Shown: positions 18,111 to 35,312 of the stretch, in pieces | How the letters are laid out: each line of letters starts with the position of its first letter | Numbering within the stretch: the first letter of the stretch is position 1 | From: Blasia pusilla | Taxonomy: Eukaryota > Marchantiophyta > Marchantiopsida > Blasiales | Assembly: GCA_050084515.1 (NCBI GenBank) | Contig: CM114275.1 | Span: forward strand, 18,972,001-19,036,000 | DNA: 64,000 nt | Direction: 5' to 3' | Position numbers and translations under genes: made by a program | The notes under the pieces: model-generated | Database searches by the model: none | The model's input: only the letters and a program-made list of their open reading frames with translations | Told to the model about the DNA's origin: nothing

Positions 18111-18864
18111 TCTGAATTTCACCAACGAAAGTGAATCAAAGCGACCTTCTTACGCACAACCACTCTTGACAAATCTTGAAGCGAAGAGCGCATGCGGAAC
18201 TGCGAACCACGGCTACACGATTCGCGGCCGATTTGCATTTGATCGATTGGCGTTCCTCTCCCATTCTCGTCTCCACCATCGCGTCCTAGCTTTGGCCCAA
18301 GGCGACCACCCGACCTATCGGCGAACTACGCCTCGGATCAACACGAAGTCGTTGTAGAGAGGCGACCAATGTCACCAAATCCCCCTCACAATCGCGATCG
18401 CATTCTACACATGCTCGCTCTTGAAATCACGAGTTTCATGCCTCTACCTCTGCCGCCGTGAATAACGTGTTGTCCTTGCTATCTCTCTATCTCTCTCTCT
18501 CGCTTTCTTGTCACCGCCTCCACATCACCCCACTTTGTCGTCTTTCCACAAGATAACAAGAATTACTTCGCGTGTCCATAGCAATCCACAGGCGTGCGAG
18601 CATGCTGCCGAATGTGGATTCATTGCCAAATGCGTGCTAGCTACCGAATCACGAGTCACGTAACAATTTCATCCACGCTCCTGCTAGGAGAGAGAGAGAG
18701 ATGCAAGACGATGAAAACTCCAGAGATATGCCTGATTACGCATCAAAATGAGAGCAGTAGCAAAGAATTGTTGTGGATGGCAAATGCAGCAAGAGGAGAT
18801 GGAAGCGGCCCTCACCGGCTCAACAAACCCAACTCGACGCCTCAGCACACGATCCACCACTAAC

Positions 18865-21800
18865 ATCGTAAACCCTAAAAACGGTTTGAGCATGGAGAGC
18901 TAACTTGTAGATCTGAACCATAGAATTTGTGGAAGACATTAATGGACAAGCTCTGAAAGAATATTCATCCACATACAATGGTGGCAAAAAAAAGTTACTA
19001 CCACGTTACGATGAAAATGAGACAACGCCTAAGAAAAAGACTACTCAAAGTCCTAGTCCTCCTTCTTGATCCATCATTTTCTCCTCTCCTCCTCAACCTC
19101 CTCCTCCTTAAATCTTGAAACTTTTTCCAGGAAGGCAACCTGTTTTGAGGAACACAAGCTAAAATTTTTTTTACAAATGACCACTCACACATGGTATTAA
19201 AAACCGTAAACCCTAAATAAGGTTTCTGATTTTTGGTATTAGCATGGGAACTTCAATAAAAGATCTGAACCGTCGAAGTTCTTGACAAATCTAATATCAA
19301 GGCTAGGAAAAATATTCATCCCCATCCAATGGTGGAAAGAAAAGAAACCACTATGTTACCATGAAAATAATGCAAAGCGTTCGAACGAGACTATTCAAAG
19401 TCCTCGTCCTCCTTCTTGATCCATCATTTTCTCCCCTCCTCCTTAACCATGAGTCCTAAAATCTTGAAATTGTTCCCAGGGGAGCAAGCCAACTCCAGGA
19501 ACATAGATCAAATGACCATTCAAAAATGGAATTAAAAATTGTAAACCCTAAAATTGATCTTTCATTTTTGGTTTGAGCACGGAGAGCTAACTAGCAAATG
19601 TGAACCGTTCAACATATGGACGGATTTGAGGCCTTAGTGTGTGTTAGGTTTCATCACCATCCAATGGTGGGAGAAAAATTAAACTTATGATACAATGAAA
19701 ATGCCATAAGGACTCGAACATAACAACGCCAAAAATCCCACACTGGCCTTTTTATCTCCATATTCCTTACATTTCAGCTCCATCCAACAGTGGGAAGTCA
19801 AGATACTAGAGTGCAAACATCAAAATTGAACTAACATTTGGATCATTATTCGTGTTTTGCCTTTCTTCGTCTTTCATCTCCATTTGCTTGGCCCTCCTCT
19901 TCATCATCGTGTCTATAAATCATGAAACTTTGTCACAATATGTACTTATGTGTTACTATACCAATGTAAAAAGAAAATCTCCAAATGGACACCCAAACAG
20001 GGAATAAAAAATCATAAACCCTAAATATGATTTCCCATTTTTAAATTGAGCAGGGAGTAGGATATGGAAAATCCACACAGTCCAAAAGTAAAAGGGCCTT
20101 CTCATGTCCATATTCCTTATTTTTTAGTTCCATCCAACGGTGGGAAGTCAAGATGCTAGAATGCAAACATCAAAATTTAACTAGCTCTTGGGACATTATT
20201 GATGTTTTGCCTTTATTTCTCTTTCATATCCATTTTGGCACCCCTCTTCATCACCAAGTCCATAAATCCTCAAACTTTGTCACAAGATGTACTTATGTGT
20301 TAATATACCAATAAAAAAATAAAATATCCAATTGGACCCTCGGCCTGGGAATTAAAAATCATAAACCTTAAACAAGGTTTCATATTTTTAAATTGAGCAT
20401 GAACTAGGATATGGAAAATCCACACCGCCCAAAAGTAAAAGGGCCTTCTCATTTCCATATTCCGTATGTTTCAACTCCACCCAACGGTGGGAAGTCAAGA
20501 TACTAGAGTGCAAACATCAACATTCAACTAACTCTTGGAACATACTTGTGGTTTGCCTTTCTTCGTCTTACATCTCCATTTGCTTGGCCCTCCTCTTCAC
20601 CACCATGCCTATAAATCATGAAAAAATTTCAAAAGATGTACTTATGTGCTACTATACCAATGGAAAATGAAAATCTTGAAATGGACACCCAAAGAGGGAA
20701 TAAAAGATCATAAACCCTAAACATGATGTCCCAATTTTAAATTGAGCATGGAGAGGATATGGAAAATCCACACCGTACAAAAGTAAAAGGGCCTTCTCAT
20801 CTCCATAGTCCTTATATTTCAGCTACATCCAACGGTGGAAAGTCAAGATGCTAGAGTGCAAACATCAAAATTGAACTAACTCTTGGATCATTATTCGTGT
20901 TTTTCCTTTCTTTGTCTTACATCTCCATTTGCTTGGCCCTCCTCTTCATCACCATGTCTATAAATCATGAAAATTTGTCACAAGATGTACTTATGTGTTA
21001 CTATACTAATGGACAAATAAAATCTTGAAATTAACGCCCGGCCAGGGAATAAAAAAAAAAAAAACCCTTAACGCGGTTTCCTAATTATAAATTCAGCATG
21101 TAGTAGGATATGGAATATCCACACTGTCCAAAAGTAAAAGGGTCTTCTCATCTCCATAGTCCTTAAGTTTTGAGATCCATCCAACGGTGGGAAGTCAAGA
21201 TGCTAGATTGCAAACATCAAAATTCAACTAACTCTTGGAAGATTACTTGTGTTTTGCCTTTATTCCTCTTGCATATTCATTTTGTTGGCCCTCCTCTTCA
21301 TCACCAGGTCTCATCAAGTATGCCTTGAGATACATTTCCTTGAGGAGCATCCCAACACCTAGAACAAAGGGGAAAAGAAAAAACTCCAAATGACCACTCG
21401 TACATGGATTTAAAAATCATAAATCCCAAAGGAAGTGTTTCATTTTTGGCACGATAATGGGGAGCTAAATAGCATATCAAAACCGTTCAAGTAGTGCAAA
21501 TAATTAAGAGAAAAGTCAGTGCCATGTTTTATCACCATATGATGGTTTGATGAAAAGATAGCTACATGTTAATATGACAAACTACTCCCAACATTCGTAC
21601 TCAAAGGCCTCCTCCTCCTTCTTGACATCCCATTCTCTCCCCCCTCCCCTCACCAAGGGTTCTTAAACTCAAGAAACTTTTTCCACATGGGCACCCCAAC
21701 ACCAAGAACTAAGGGGAAAGAAAAAAACTCCAAATGACCACTCACATATGGATTTAAAAATCGTAAACCCCAAAGGAGGTGTTTCATTTTTGGTAGGAGC

Positions 21801-21960
21801 ATGGGGTGTTAAATAGAAGATCCAAACCATTCAAGTAGTGCAAAAATTAATTACAATGCTAGTGCCAAGTTTTATCTCCATCTAATGGTTAGATGAAAAG
21901 ATATGGTCATGTAAACATAAAAATGACACAACTTGACTTGAATAATCCCTACCAACATAA
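18865..21960 (+). repeat. Tandem array, about nine units of about 345 bp
   Basis: Each unit has the landmark ATCATAAACCCTAAA followed by TTTTAAATTGAGCA, then CCATCCAACGGTGGGAAGTC, then CCTCCTCTTCATCACCA. Landmarks occur near 18868, 19203, 19540, 20013, 20354, 20706, 21056, 21406 and 21757, giving a spacing of 335-350 bp except one longer step of about 470 bp. Units are diverged and carry small indels, and the 5' and 3' pairs of units are more alike than distant ones. No coding frame. The array sits just inside the right end of CACTA-2. Confidence 0.9.
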
Positions 21961-22195
21961 GAGCATTAAATCATTTAAACATATGGGTTGTTGTTTATGA
22001 CTCATCTTTCTTGGCGAGTAAATCAAGTATGACTCGTCTCTACTAAAGGGTATTGATAACTACGTTAGTCATAAGCAGATGACTTGGTGAGTGCGACCTA
22101 AATTTGATGACTAAACCATTTAAGTCATAATTTGAGTCATTCTTTCGATGAGTCACTTAAAGTCTAGTCATAAAAACCACCCATTTCTTCTAGTG
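21961..22195. repeat. Right subterminal repeats and terminus of CACTA-2
   Basis: AGTCATAA/TTGAGTCAT words in both orientations, leading to the inverted terminus CCACCCATTTCTTCTAGTG ending at 22195. Confidence 0.85.
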
Positions 22196-22198
22196 TCT

Positions 22199-25100
22199 GC
22201 GGTGGATCGTCAGCCATATTTGGAAATGGAAATACATATTTCTTCTTGCAGATCTCTCTCAAATGGAGAAGAGAATGCCCATCTGGAATGTCACGTCCAT
22301 GGAAAGTAGAACAACCATCATGCAAGCTGCCATAACCTACAACCACAGAGGGGTTCTCACGTGATACCAACTGCTGCAACGAAGGCACAACAGATTTCAA
22401 CACTGGCTTGGTAGCCTCTCGGGTCCTCTTCTTGAGTATTTCTCTTCTCACCACCATTTGATTTCACAGAAGATCCAACTGATCCAACTCCATGGGTCCA
22501 CCACTCCCCAACATCCCTGCACTATCCTCATTCTCCTCTGAAAATACCGTGGCCTCCAAATTGCATCTGTGCGATATCCTCACTTGGTGTTTTCCTACAA
22601 CGTCCGAGGCCTCATCTGTGGTCTCTTCAATCACAATCAACAAGAATATCTCACTACCCTTTCAAATAGATCATGATTTTCAGCAACTTCAAAGTAAAAT
22701 GCACAACATCACTCTAACTCACATACCTTAACTCAAAGGGTCACCCGCAAACACAGTAGCTTTAACCTCTCTTGTGCCTCCCTTTTTCTTTGGACCAGTT
22801 GGTGCAATGTCAACATCCGTATCTAGTCCTCTTACTGTATGAACACCCTTGGCAACATGTGGAAGAACTGGAGGCGAAGGCACAATAGTGACCAACTCCG
22901 GAGAGGGTGGACCCTTCCTTGAAGGTGGTCCGCTGATTGGGTGAGGAGAGGATACACTCAACAACATAGAGGCAAATGGTCCACTTGGAGCATGATCTCG
23001 ATCACTAACTCCCTGAGGAGAGGATACAACTCTTGGATTTTCCGATCTCTCCTTAGAACCCCTTATGTCCTCATGGTCCCTTCTCAAGCTCATGGAAATC
23101 AATTCCATCAACTTTGTGAAGTTCTCTTGTTGATTAGCAACAACAGTCTTTATGCTTTCCTCTAGCACGTCCATGCTGTTGGAGAATGCATCCATGCGAT
23201 CAATTATGTAAGTCACAGACTCGGGCAATAACTCCTCCATAGACTTTAATCGGGCAGAGATCTCTGTCAGCTCAGATGTTCCCGGCGCTTGAAATACAAG
23301 ATCTGGATCTCAGTCTATATCAACAGGTATGTACTAGAAATACACTAGATTTACCTCTACTCTAAAGCAAGCAGATGCTCATACCTACTTTGATACTGTA
23401 CTTGTACCATAATTCCTTTGGTTCTTTGCCTCCTCATGCACTTGCGCCTTAGTAGGAGTTTGCCCCTTCTCTTTTCTCTACAACACATGTAACATCGACC
23501 AAGTTCAGTCTACCAAACACCAATTGCCAAACTATATGTATGGTGGTAATAGAAATTAAAGATGGGTCCTTCAATATTATTCATACCAAGCGTTTTGCAA
23601 TTGGTGCATTCCCTTTTCTTCCTACAGGGTTTGGATTGGTCACCGTTGCTCATGCTTTGGACATATGCTCACTCTTTGTCTTTGCACTCTCGCTCATGAA
23701 GTGTGTAAGTAATCTCCCCCATTGGTTGGGGTCTACATGAGGTGGTGGGGCCACTTTCTTGCCTCCTCCAGCTTCTTTCCATGTCTGACGCAATCTAAAT
23801 CTCTCCGTCTTGAGTATTCATTGTGCATATTCCTCCAAACATGGAACAGCCACTCCATTGCCATTATTTCCAACATACTCCCAACTAGCAGATATATCAC
23901 TCAACACCAAATTCCAATCCCATGAGTGTTGGTATGAAAAATTCACAATGGAGATGTCAAGCCATCGCAACACCTCGACTCTAAAATCTGCATGCCACCT
24001 ATTCTTTCCTTCTGAAGTTGTGGTGATCCAACAAGAGTTGTTCACACCCACTTTTCCGACTTTCACCCCCTCGCCTTGCACACTGCTCTCAGTCACTGAG
24101 TTTGGTGTGTATGTTGTCCCTACGCTTGCCCGTCGCAAGCCTAGAGTCGTATAGTTTGCTGCACATATGAATATCTTTAGTCAAGACTGCTGCCCACTAA
24201 GGAAGTCTTTATGCCTACAAACAGAAGCTATGCATCGATGTCACGTCACTTACTAATTAGTGAAAACACGAGGAAGAAATTCTCCAAATAGGGATGATAC
24301 TTCTCTATATAGATGTGACTTGCTATTACCTGTAACCTTTGTCATTTGCACTCCTTGAGTGGGTCCTAGCCCTAACCATTGAGGTTGTCCATACATTTTT
24401 GGAGTGCTATTATTGAATCCATAAAGGTATTGGCTACTTCCAAATCGATCTTGACTATTTGGCACCGCATGATAGGGTCCCTTGGTGTAGTTGGAGAATC
24501 CACCATGCATAGAGTCTACACATGACATATATGTTAGTGTAGTACAGACACATCACATAACCTTCCCACCATCATCCTATGATGTATAATGAAAGAGAAA
24601 TTTGAGATGAAAATCGATAGATTCGTACTATTCCACCCTTGCCCCGTTGGACAATATCCACTGTATAACAAACTTGGCTTGGAGTTCTGTGCAGAGGGTC
24701 CATCTCTACCGCCTTGAGACATGCTTGCCTGTCCCTCTCCACTATATTGTACACCCACTTGCTGTTTGAGAGGAATACGACTTTCAGGTACACGCCCGGG
24801 TGCAACATCCCTTGCCCAAGTAGATTGCCCCCCAACTGTCCCTTTCTGCCAATGCAATGCAACCCACCAATTAGAGACAATTTCTTTCAAATGCCACTAA
24901 CCTTGAAACACAATTGTATACACACATCTTGTCTAATTGATCAGAAAATTACCTGCTTCTTCTTTCCCCCAATAGTTGATGGACACGGCTCCTTAGGAGC
25001 CGGAAGCTCATCTGAACCTGATTGATCCTCTTCACCATAGTCTACAAAAAAAATTGGATCACAAGCGGGAGATTCTTCACCTCCCGTCTGGGCATCAATG

Positions 25101-25440
25101 TCATCAGTAGATTCTGCCATCGCTCCCAATACCTTTCCAAGAAATTGAGAGCTCCTCTGCTTCGGTCCAAGATGGATAGGCTCCCTCTTTGCAGGTCGTG
25201 GGGCACGTACTTGCTTAGAACAAGCCTCCGCGCTGCACATGAGGACAAGTTTTTCAAAAAAATGAATTATGCACAATGCTTATGATTCATTTATAAAGGC
25301 CCACACCTTAGTGCTCAATATGTCAAAGCTTACAATTCAACGCCTCTCTGTTTGAGTTCTTCCGCCAATTCCTTAAGGCGTCTGTTCACATAAGCTGCGC
25401 GGGCCTCAACAGGGTCACACATTTCATTCACATTTTCCAT
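22199..25440 (-). pseudogene. TNPA-like second protein of CACTA-1 (Ptta/En-Spm transposase class)
   Basis: Multi-exon coding region on the minus strand. The N-terminal piece (about 25440-25330) reads ENVNEMCDPVEARAAYVNRR and a coiled-coil-like LKELAEELKQRG. Next comes a basic piece with GKVLGAM and an acidic tail (25276-24941), then Gly/Gln/Ser-rich exons (24890-24253). A Myb/SANT-like piece follows at 24138-23818. The conserved block PNQWGRLLTHFMSESAKTKS with a Gly-Arg-Lys motif lies at about 23790-23560. A helical coiled-coil segment with Pro/Ser tail spans 23240-22728, and the terminal exon is 22457-22199. This class binds subterminal repeats. The protein continues at 12351 once CACTA-2 is removed. 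Exon borders are approximate and several frames appear shifted. Confidence 0.65.
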
Positions 25441-25519
25441 CAAATACCTTAAAAAACACACAACCTGCATGTCCCATGAACCTATGCCCCATGAAAGAAC
25501 ACACCACACAAAAATTTCT

Positions 25520-28500
25520 TTAAGAACCCACGGCATCATTAAGTGCCTCTACAATCTCAATGTTGCCTTCCCATCTTTCTACCCTCATCAATGGTACATA
25601 CTGACTTCCGACAGCTGTGACAAGTTGAACCGTTCTATTGGGAGCTTCAAAAGCCCCGTGGCCATCTAAACTGAACTCCAAAGTATTACTTGATACCCTA
25701 TGATTCCTCGCCTGCTTGTGGCACACTACTCGCCATGCGGGCGATTCCTCCACGTCTAGGAAGAAAGCTTGTTCAACCTGACTAGGGAATACAAAAGGTT
25801 CAAACCAACACGTTGCATTTGCCTGAAGTTTGCTAGTAAGAATCCATCACTATCATGCTTCATTGTAGCCCTAGCCCCACGCCAATCTGGTCGCAACCAA
25901 GTCCCTTTCATTAGAATGATAGGATTGGATGTGTTCCCATAGTCCAATTTCCTTATGTCAGTTAGCTCTCCTATGTATCCCATTTGCATCCATCCTCTAT
26001 CCTGGTGATTGCTCATTTGCTCGAATACAGATATCAACCCTGAATCATATGTGACAAAATGATCGTCACTTTGATCTACCACACGGAAGTGGTTTCCATA
26101 GGCTTGCATTCTCTTGTAAGCTAAGACGGATATTCGAGGTGGAGCAAAAAGAAGATAGACATCCCGGTCCATATTTGGGTGTAGTGTTGAATGCTCCCGG
26201 ATCGCCAATCAAATCCATTCTATGAATGGTGGAAAGCCCCCCGCACCACCCCCAATATGTGCATTTTTCTCCATCCTAAATTTCCTATAGAGGTCATGCC
26301 ATTATAAGCCGACCGGTATCTGGTGAGCGACGACATGAAATAAAACAAGGAAGCCAAATAAATGCAACAACACGTAGGCTTCAATCATTCAACCCTTTAC
26401 TTACCTCCACCATGGTTGCATTACACTAGTGTTTTGCAACACATATTCATGAGCCATCTGCCAAATATGCCTCGACAATAGCAATGGGGAACCTCTGCCT
26501 TGAAGAACTTCACCTACCCCTCCCTCATCTTCCTCCGCTTGCCATATCCTGGCCTTCACAGGTTCAAACCCCACCATATACTCTGTCAAATATCCCAAGG
26601 TCTCGTGTGAAATGTAACCCTTTGCCATGTTGGCCTCAGGCCTGTATCTTGTCGAGACATGGTCTTTCAAGACTTTCATAAAACACTCCAGTGGGAACAT
26701 CCACCTCGTATAAACAGTCCTGTACTGTCCAAGCTCTTCCACAACATGGATAACGAGATGAGTCATGACATCAAAGAAGGCGGGAGGAAAATGGATCTCC
26801 AAATCGCACAATAATTCTGCCACATCATCTTTGAGCTTGGGAAAGCTTGTTGGATCAAAGACCTTCACACATATACGACCAAACACCTTGCAAAATTGCA
26901 TGATTGCATTACGAACCGGATTTTTCATCAATCCCCTTAAGCATAGAGGCAGAATCTGTTTCATAAGCACATGATAATCATGTGTCTTCATACTACCAAG
27001 TTTCTTGTTTTTTACATGCTTTTTGAAGGCACCTGCATAGCCGGTCGGAACTCTCAAAGATTGAAGCCTCTGAAGAAATGTTTTCCACTCTATGTTTGTG
27101 CAAACATAAGGTGCATGGTATTTCAATACCATATTGGGTCTCTTCTCATCATCCTTCAACCACAATTGAGAACGTATTCTCCTCTCTTGGAGATCCAATC
27201 GCACTATTGCGGTGCCCTTCTCCCAAAAAAGGAACCTCAATAGGCTCTCACATACATTTTTCTCAATATGCATTACGTCTAGATTATGTTTGCTAGGGTC
27301 AAACTCCTGTTACACCACATATGACAACCATGAGTACAAATGGATGATAAACGAGCCTCAATTCTTGAACGCATCTGGTGTGGCAAATAATAGACATTGC
27401 AACCATTGCGGATGGGTGACATAGATAACCCGCCAGTAGTCCAACTCCGTATGCTCTGCCGTTTCACACCATATCTATGTCCTGGATCTCGTTGAGCATT
27501 TGGAGCTTTTGTATCTTGGCGTTCCGGTCCTCCCTCTAAGCCCACACTTGTGCCTCTTTCCATGTCATACATGGTCTTTTGGTGTCCCCAATCCAGAATC
27601 TGCTCTTTAGTGACTCGTGGAGGTGGACCACGAAGCTCTCGGGCATTGTTAAATTGAACTATCTGTGACACCCTATGTATGTAAGGATGATCAAGTGGGA
27701 GGAAACGTCAATGTCCAGTATAATTCATGCTCCTCAAAGGTCTGGAATGCTCACCAGTGAAATTGGGGCCACATGCTATACAAGCCAAATACCCCTTTGT
27801 TGCATGACCGGAAATCATGCCGTGGGCTAGATAATCTCCCAAAGTCAATACCAACTGGGCTTTTAGCCTGAATGGGTTTGGTCTCCCAACCCATTGCACC
27901 ACATCATGGATCCAAATGCCTTCGTACCACAAGCGCTTCAACTCATCCACAAGAGGAGCTATCCAAACGTTTATATTCCTAGAAAGAGCAAATTATGGGC
28001 CAGGGATAAGCAAAACCAATATGACAAAAAACTTCTGAGTAGTCAACCACGGAGGGAGGTTGTAATTCAGCATGGTTACAGGCCAGCAAGAATATACATT
28101 GTTCTTGTCTCCAAATGGATTGACTCCATCAGTCGAGAGGCCAAGTTCACGTTCCTTGTCTCTCTTGCAAACTCCGGCCATCTTTGGTTGATGAATCTCC
28201 AATGTTCTGAATCTCCGATGTGCCGTTGTAGGCCATCGATACTCTTGTTCTCGGCTGTCCAAGTCATCAACTTTGAAATATTTGGGCTCTTGTACATTCG
28301 TTTCAATCTAGGAATGATTTCAAAATGTCGAAGTACCTTTGTAGGCTGCATGGACTTGCCCACATTCCTATACCTTTGTTTTCCACATACGGGGAAACTT
28401 GATTGATTTGCATGCTTTCCTCTGAAGAGTACATGGCCATCAGGGCAAGCATGAATGGAATTGTAATTCAATCCAAGACTTGACAATAATTTAGTTGCCT

Positions 28501-29358
28501 CGTACTTATTTCCAGGAGCCGTGTTCCCAATGGGAAAGATTGTTGTCTTCAAGAATGGAAGTAACCTTGAGACAAACATAGTTGGGACACCATGATTCCC
28601 ACATATGTTCATCAACATGAGTACAAAGGCCAACTTTGTACACTTAGAGCCATGGAACAGAGGCATGCATGCATCAGCAACAGTTTCATGCGACCCAAAC
28701 ATCCATCCCTACTCATCCTCTTCTTACCCAATATCGTCTGCGTCCTCTCCAGCCTCTCTGGCCGCATCAGTGACGTCTTCATGCTCTCAACATCATCATA
28801 GAATGCATCATGATCTTGGAAGATGCCATGAACCATTCGTTGCACATCAATCCCATGATCAACACTATCACCTTCAGCTTCAACCCGTTCATCACGGGTA
28901 TTGTCTTCAAACTCCTCGGGTGTGGTACTTGCCTCACTCGCATCTCGGGCATTAAGGTTGCCCATTGCTTGTCCCAAAAATTGTGCATGTCTAGCCGCAT
29001 TGGCAATGTTCGATGCGGACCTCCATTCTTCATCAGACGAGTCCTCATCATCTATAACTCCAAAAACTCTTTTTTCTGGATGCCTTCCATGTTTCTGAAG
29101 GTGAGTGAAAACATTCGGCAAGGCCAGTGTGCGAGACCCATTGCAAGCTACACAAGGACATCTCATCCGGTCACTTCTAGAGTGTCCCACTAGAACTTGC
29201 TCCCGATCCCAAAGTTTGGAATCACGAGCTCTCATCTGTTCTGGATGTTGTAATGGTAACCTGCTTGTTCTAGGTCCAAAGCGGTGTGGAGGATTGCCTA
29301 TGGGTGCATGATGATGAGCATTTTGCCACTAGTAGGGAGGGCTAGGTGGGATATCCAT
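25520..29358 (-). pseudogene. TNP2 transposase of CACTA-1
   Basis: DDE-type transposase that cuts and joins CACTA ends. The start is taken as the ATG at 29358 (MDIPPSPPY then an in-frame TAG at about 29331), because the frame then runs into the conserved N-terminal zinc-like domain (DRMRCPCVACNG, 29235-28612). Next comes the TNP2 core, with ACPDGHVLFRG and C-x2-C, a LRHFEIIPRLKRMY block, the catalytic region DGVNPFG (about 28130), and GDYLAHGMISGHATKGYLAC (27850-27770). A C-terminal DUF4218-like block follows (27273-26401: MHIEKNVCESLL, MTHLVIHVVEELG), then a DUF4216-like segment (26208-25756). At least three frameshifts (about 28650, 28080 and 27700) and the early stop make it non-functional as it stands. 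Confidence 0.85.
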
Positions 29359-29592
29359 GAAACCCTAAAGATACCAAACTTCACTATCAACTACAAAAAA
29401 TTATGTTTATAAACTTAAAGGGTGGTAACAAAAATGCACGAGGTTGCTGATATTCCCCACCTTTATACAATTGATTGGCCAACTTGGAATGTAGTCATTG
29501 CATGTGGACATATTCGAGCAACCTGGTATTGAGGCAAAATCAATGAGACAGATTCCACATTGAATACAAAAATACATGTCTTAGTACACAGT

Positions 29593-30620
29593 CTATGCAC
29601 TACTTTCGAAACTATCCAAACTGGTGGAATCTTTTTCTTCGTCATCTGTGGTTTGCCACTCATCTGTAAGCTCCTCCATGTCTCCAAAGACTTGGTTGAT
29701 CCGGCATGGTTGTTTCACTGGCGTGTTTCCAATCAAGTCATGTGGACTACTTTCTACCAAGTGCCCCAATTCAATGGATTCTTGGACCCAGTTGTAATGC
29801 AGCACGTACAGACCTTGAGATGAGACCCACAAATGAATCAATGTCTTTCCATGATGTCTACAGGATTTGGAAAAGGATCGGCAAATCAAGTGGGTGGTGT
29901 TCCTATCCACCGTGTCATCCACATGCCCACCATATTCTAGAAATTTTCTCTTCATCCATGTCAACCTCCATTGAGATATATTGTCAAGGACAAATACTAC
30001 CCTCACCCGACCAAACATGATTGGATGTGGAGTGGGTGGCGGACCAATTGGGAGTGGTTTCCCTTCCCTCACATTCTTCCAATACAATTTCTTTTCCCTC
30101 AGAATAGCCATCGAGCTTGATTTACTGTGGAATAGATCATGGTCGTTGGGATCATGCAATCTTCCATCCTGGATGGAGAAGGACAACCAATCTATGTGGA
30201 CATATTTAACACTCTGTTCATTCCTCTAGGAATTCAGGATAGTCCATCTGAAATGCTCCAAAACTCTTACCCAATTCCCAGAAATGCCATGTGTGTCATC
30301 ATGGAGATAATCAGTCTCTCTCCCACCCAATTTCACAAAGTTTGTCTTAAGCCGACACCATTCATCATGGGGCAATTTAGGGGAGGCCATGATGCAGGCT
30401 ACAATTCCTGCAAGAAGAGAGGTTGGCATCGTACCCGATGCACATTTGGGTGAGGTCTTATGACACATTAACACTTTAGAGACACTGCCACTTGGGAGTG
30501 GGGGAAGCTCAACAATTCTCATATTGGTACTGTGTTGCCAATGGATTTCCATGATGGACTATCTAGCCCTAAAGCTATACTTGCATGATGGGATATGGCA
30601 ATTGGATGACGAATGAATTC
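29593..30620 (-). pseudogene. BRCT-domain gene fragment
   Basis: The minus frame 30186-29593 contains a BRCT fold signature. It begins RVRVVFVLDN, then FLEYGGHV, then NTTHLICRS, and ends with VLHYNWVQESIELGHLV, the conserved tryptophan helix. An acidic Ser/Asp-rich tail follows. BRCT domains bind phosphoproteins in DNA repair; the spacing resembles polymerase-lambda-type BRCTs, but the family is not certain. Upstream, 30552-30226 reads on with one stop, and a plausible exon starts after an acceptor (ttgcag) near 30620 (frame VEFIRHPIAISHHAS). It lies 235 bp from TNP2 on the same strand, so it is either host DNA beside CACTA-1 or a fragment captured by it. Confidence 0.55.
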
Positions 30621-30989
30621 CACCTGCAACCAGACACATCCTAATCAAGAGCCTAATCACAAGAGTCTTTTAGAAACCACCACCATTACATTTCATTCTT
30701 CCATAACAAAAAAACTGCATAATGTTGATACAAAACCTTATATTATATAGTTTCGCAATTATGGCCGTTCGATCAAAATTTCAAAAGATTGGAACTCTCA
30801 AAATCAGAGGGTAGGTAATGACGAGTCTCTATACAAAGTCATACCACCTACCTAGTAAGCATGTTTAGAGCCTCGACCTTCTTTACATCAGAAGTGGCTA
30901 TCCTGCACTCTCCACCAAAATGCCACGGAATTCTGTTCAGACACAAATCTCTCATCCGCCTACCTGAAAATCAAATCCATGAAATATGA

Positions 30990-31640
30990 TCTCTCAAAGG
31001 AGTCTGAAGTGTGGGATCAACATTGTGTTGATGGCAATAGAACCACCACCTATCCTCACCACATGCAGCATGGTCATATATAATCTGATCGCATGCATAA
31101 CCCTAGCTCATAGCCTTCTTCAAGAAAGTCCAATGCCATGCAGTGGGGCACCTAGGACAATAGACCATGTCCTCCCACAACTCCTTATCATGCTTATGGC
31201 ATTCTAGGAAATAGTGCATGGGGCAAGACTCCACTCCCGTAGGCAAACAAGTAAAGCAAAAAAAACCTCACACAAAAGGTATTTGGGCACTTTCTCACAC
31301 GAACCCCAGAATCCTCGCTCTCTGCAAAACTCCCCTCTAGACCACACTTGGCACACCTGGCCATTTTCTTCACACAATTCTAGCACAACCAACTCCCCTC
31401 ATGGTTTGGTGGGAGGTTGACCCCTAGACAAGAGTTCTCTATAGCCCGCGCTAATTCTGCAGTTGCGTGGAAGTGTCTAGCACAAGGCCCATCGCAAACA
31501 ACCAGGTCTTCCCCATCATCACAGATTGCACAAATGTTGGTTGCCTTCTCCAAAACATGGAGTGCACTATATGGCGCATAAGTGCTCATCTCGGGGGTTT
31601 TCTTGGCCTGGTATTTCGGGCGCGCCATCCTTGTACGTTG
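30990..31640 (-). pseudogene. EDM2-like PHD-finger gene fragment
   Basis: From ATG 31628 the minus strand reads MARPKYQAKK, then a PHD finger CAICDDGEDLVVCDGPCARH with FHAT, and later WLC followed by an in-frame TAG and NC. Next come CAKCGLEGSF and, after a shift in a run of eight Ts near 31260, CFTCLPTG, CPMHYF and CPRCPTAW. The end carries FYCHQHNVDPTLQTPLRDHI, which matches the characteristic end of plant EDM2-type PHD regions (chromatin factors that affect transposon silencing and RNA processing). The stop, the frameshift and a second TAG at the end of KKAMS make it a pseudogene in this copy. Confidence 0.65.
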
Positions 31641-35250
<3,610 letters not shown>

Positions 35251-35312
35251 TAACTTGTTTTCCTTGTATTTTCTTGTTATCAAATGATCTGAACTTTCTA
35301 AACCTTAGTTTA

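Noticed and set aside
18865-21800. AAACCCTAAA words as telomere repeats
   Set aside because: One per 345-bp unit, never in tandem; part of the longer repeat.
29328-29345. CACTAGTAGGG as a possible CACTA terminus
   Set aside because: It points the wrong way for the right end of CACTA-1, lies in the TNP2 5' coding region and lacks subterminal repeats.
30815-30845. AATGACGAG with AAGTCATA as subterminal repeats marking the CACTA-1 right end
   Set aside because: Only one pair, with no CTAGTG terminus nearby.
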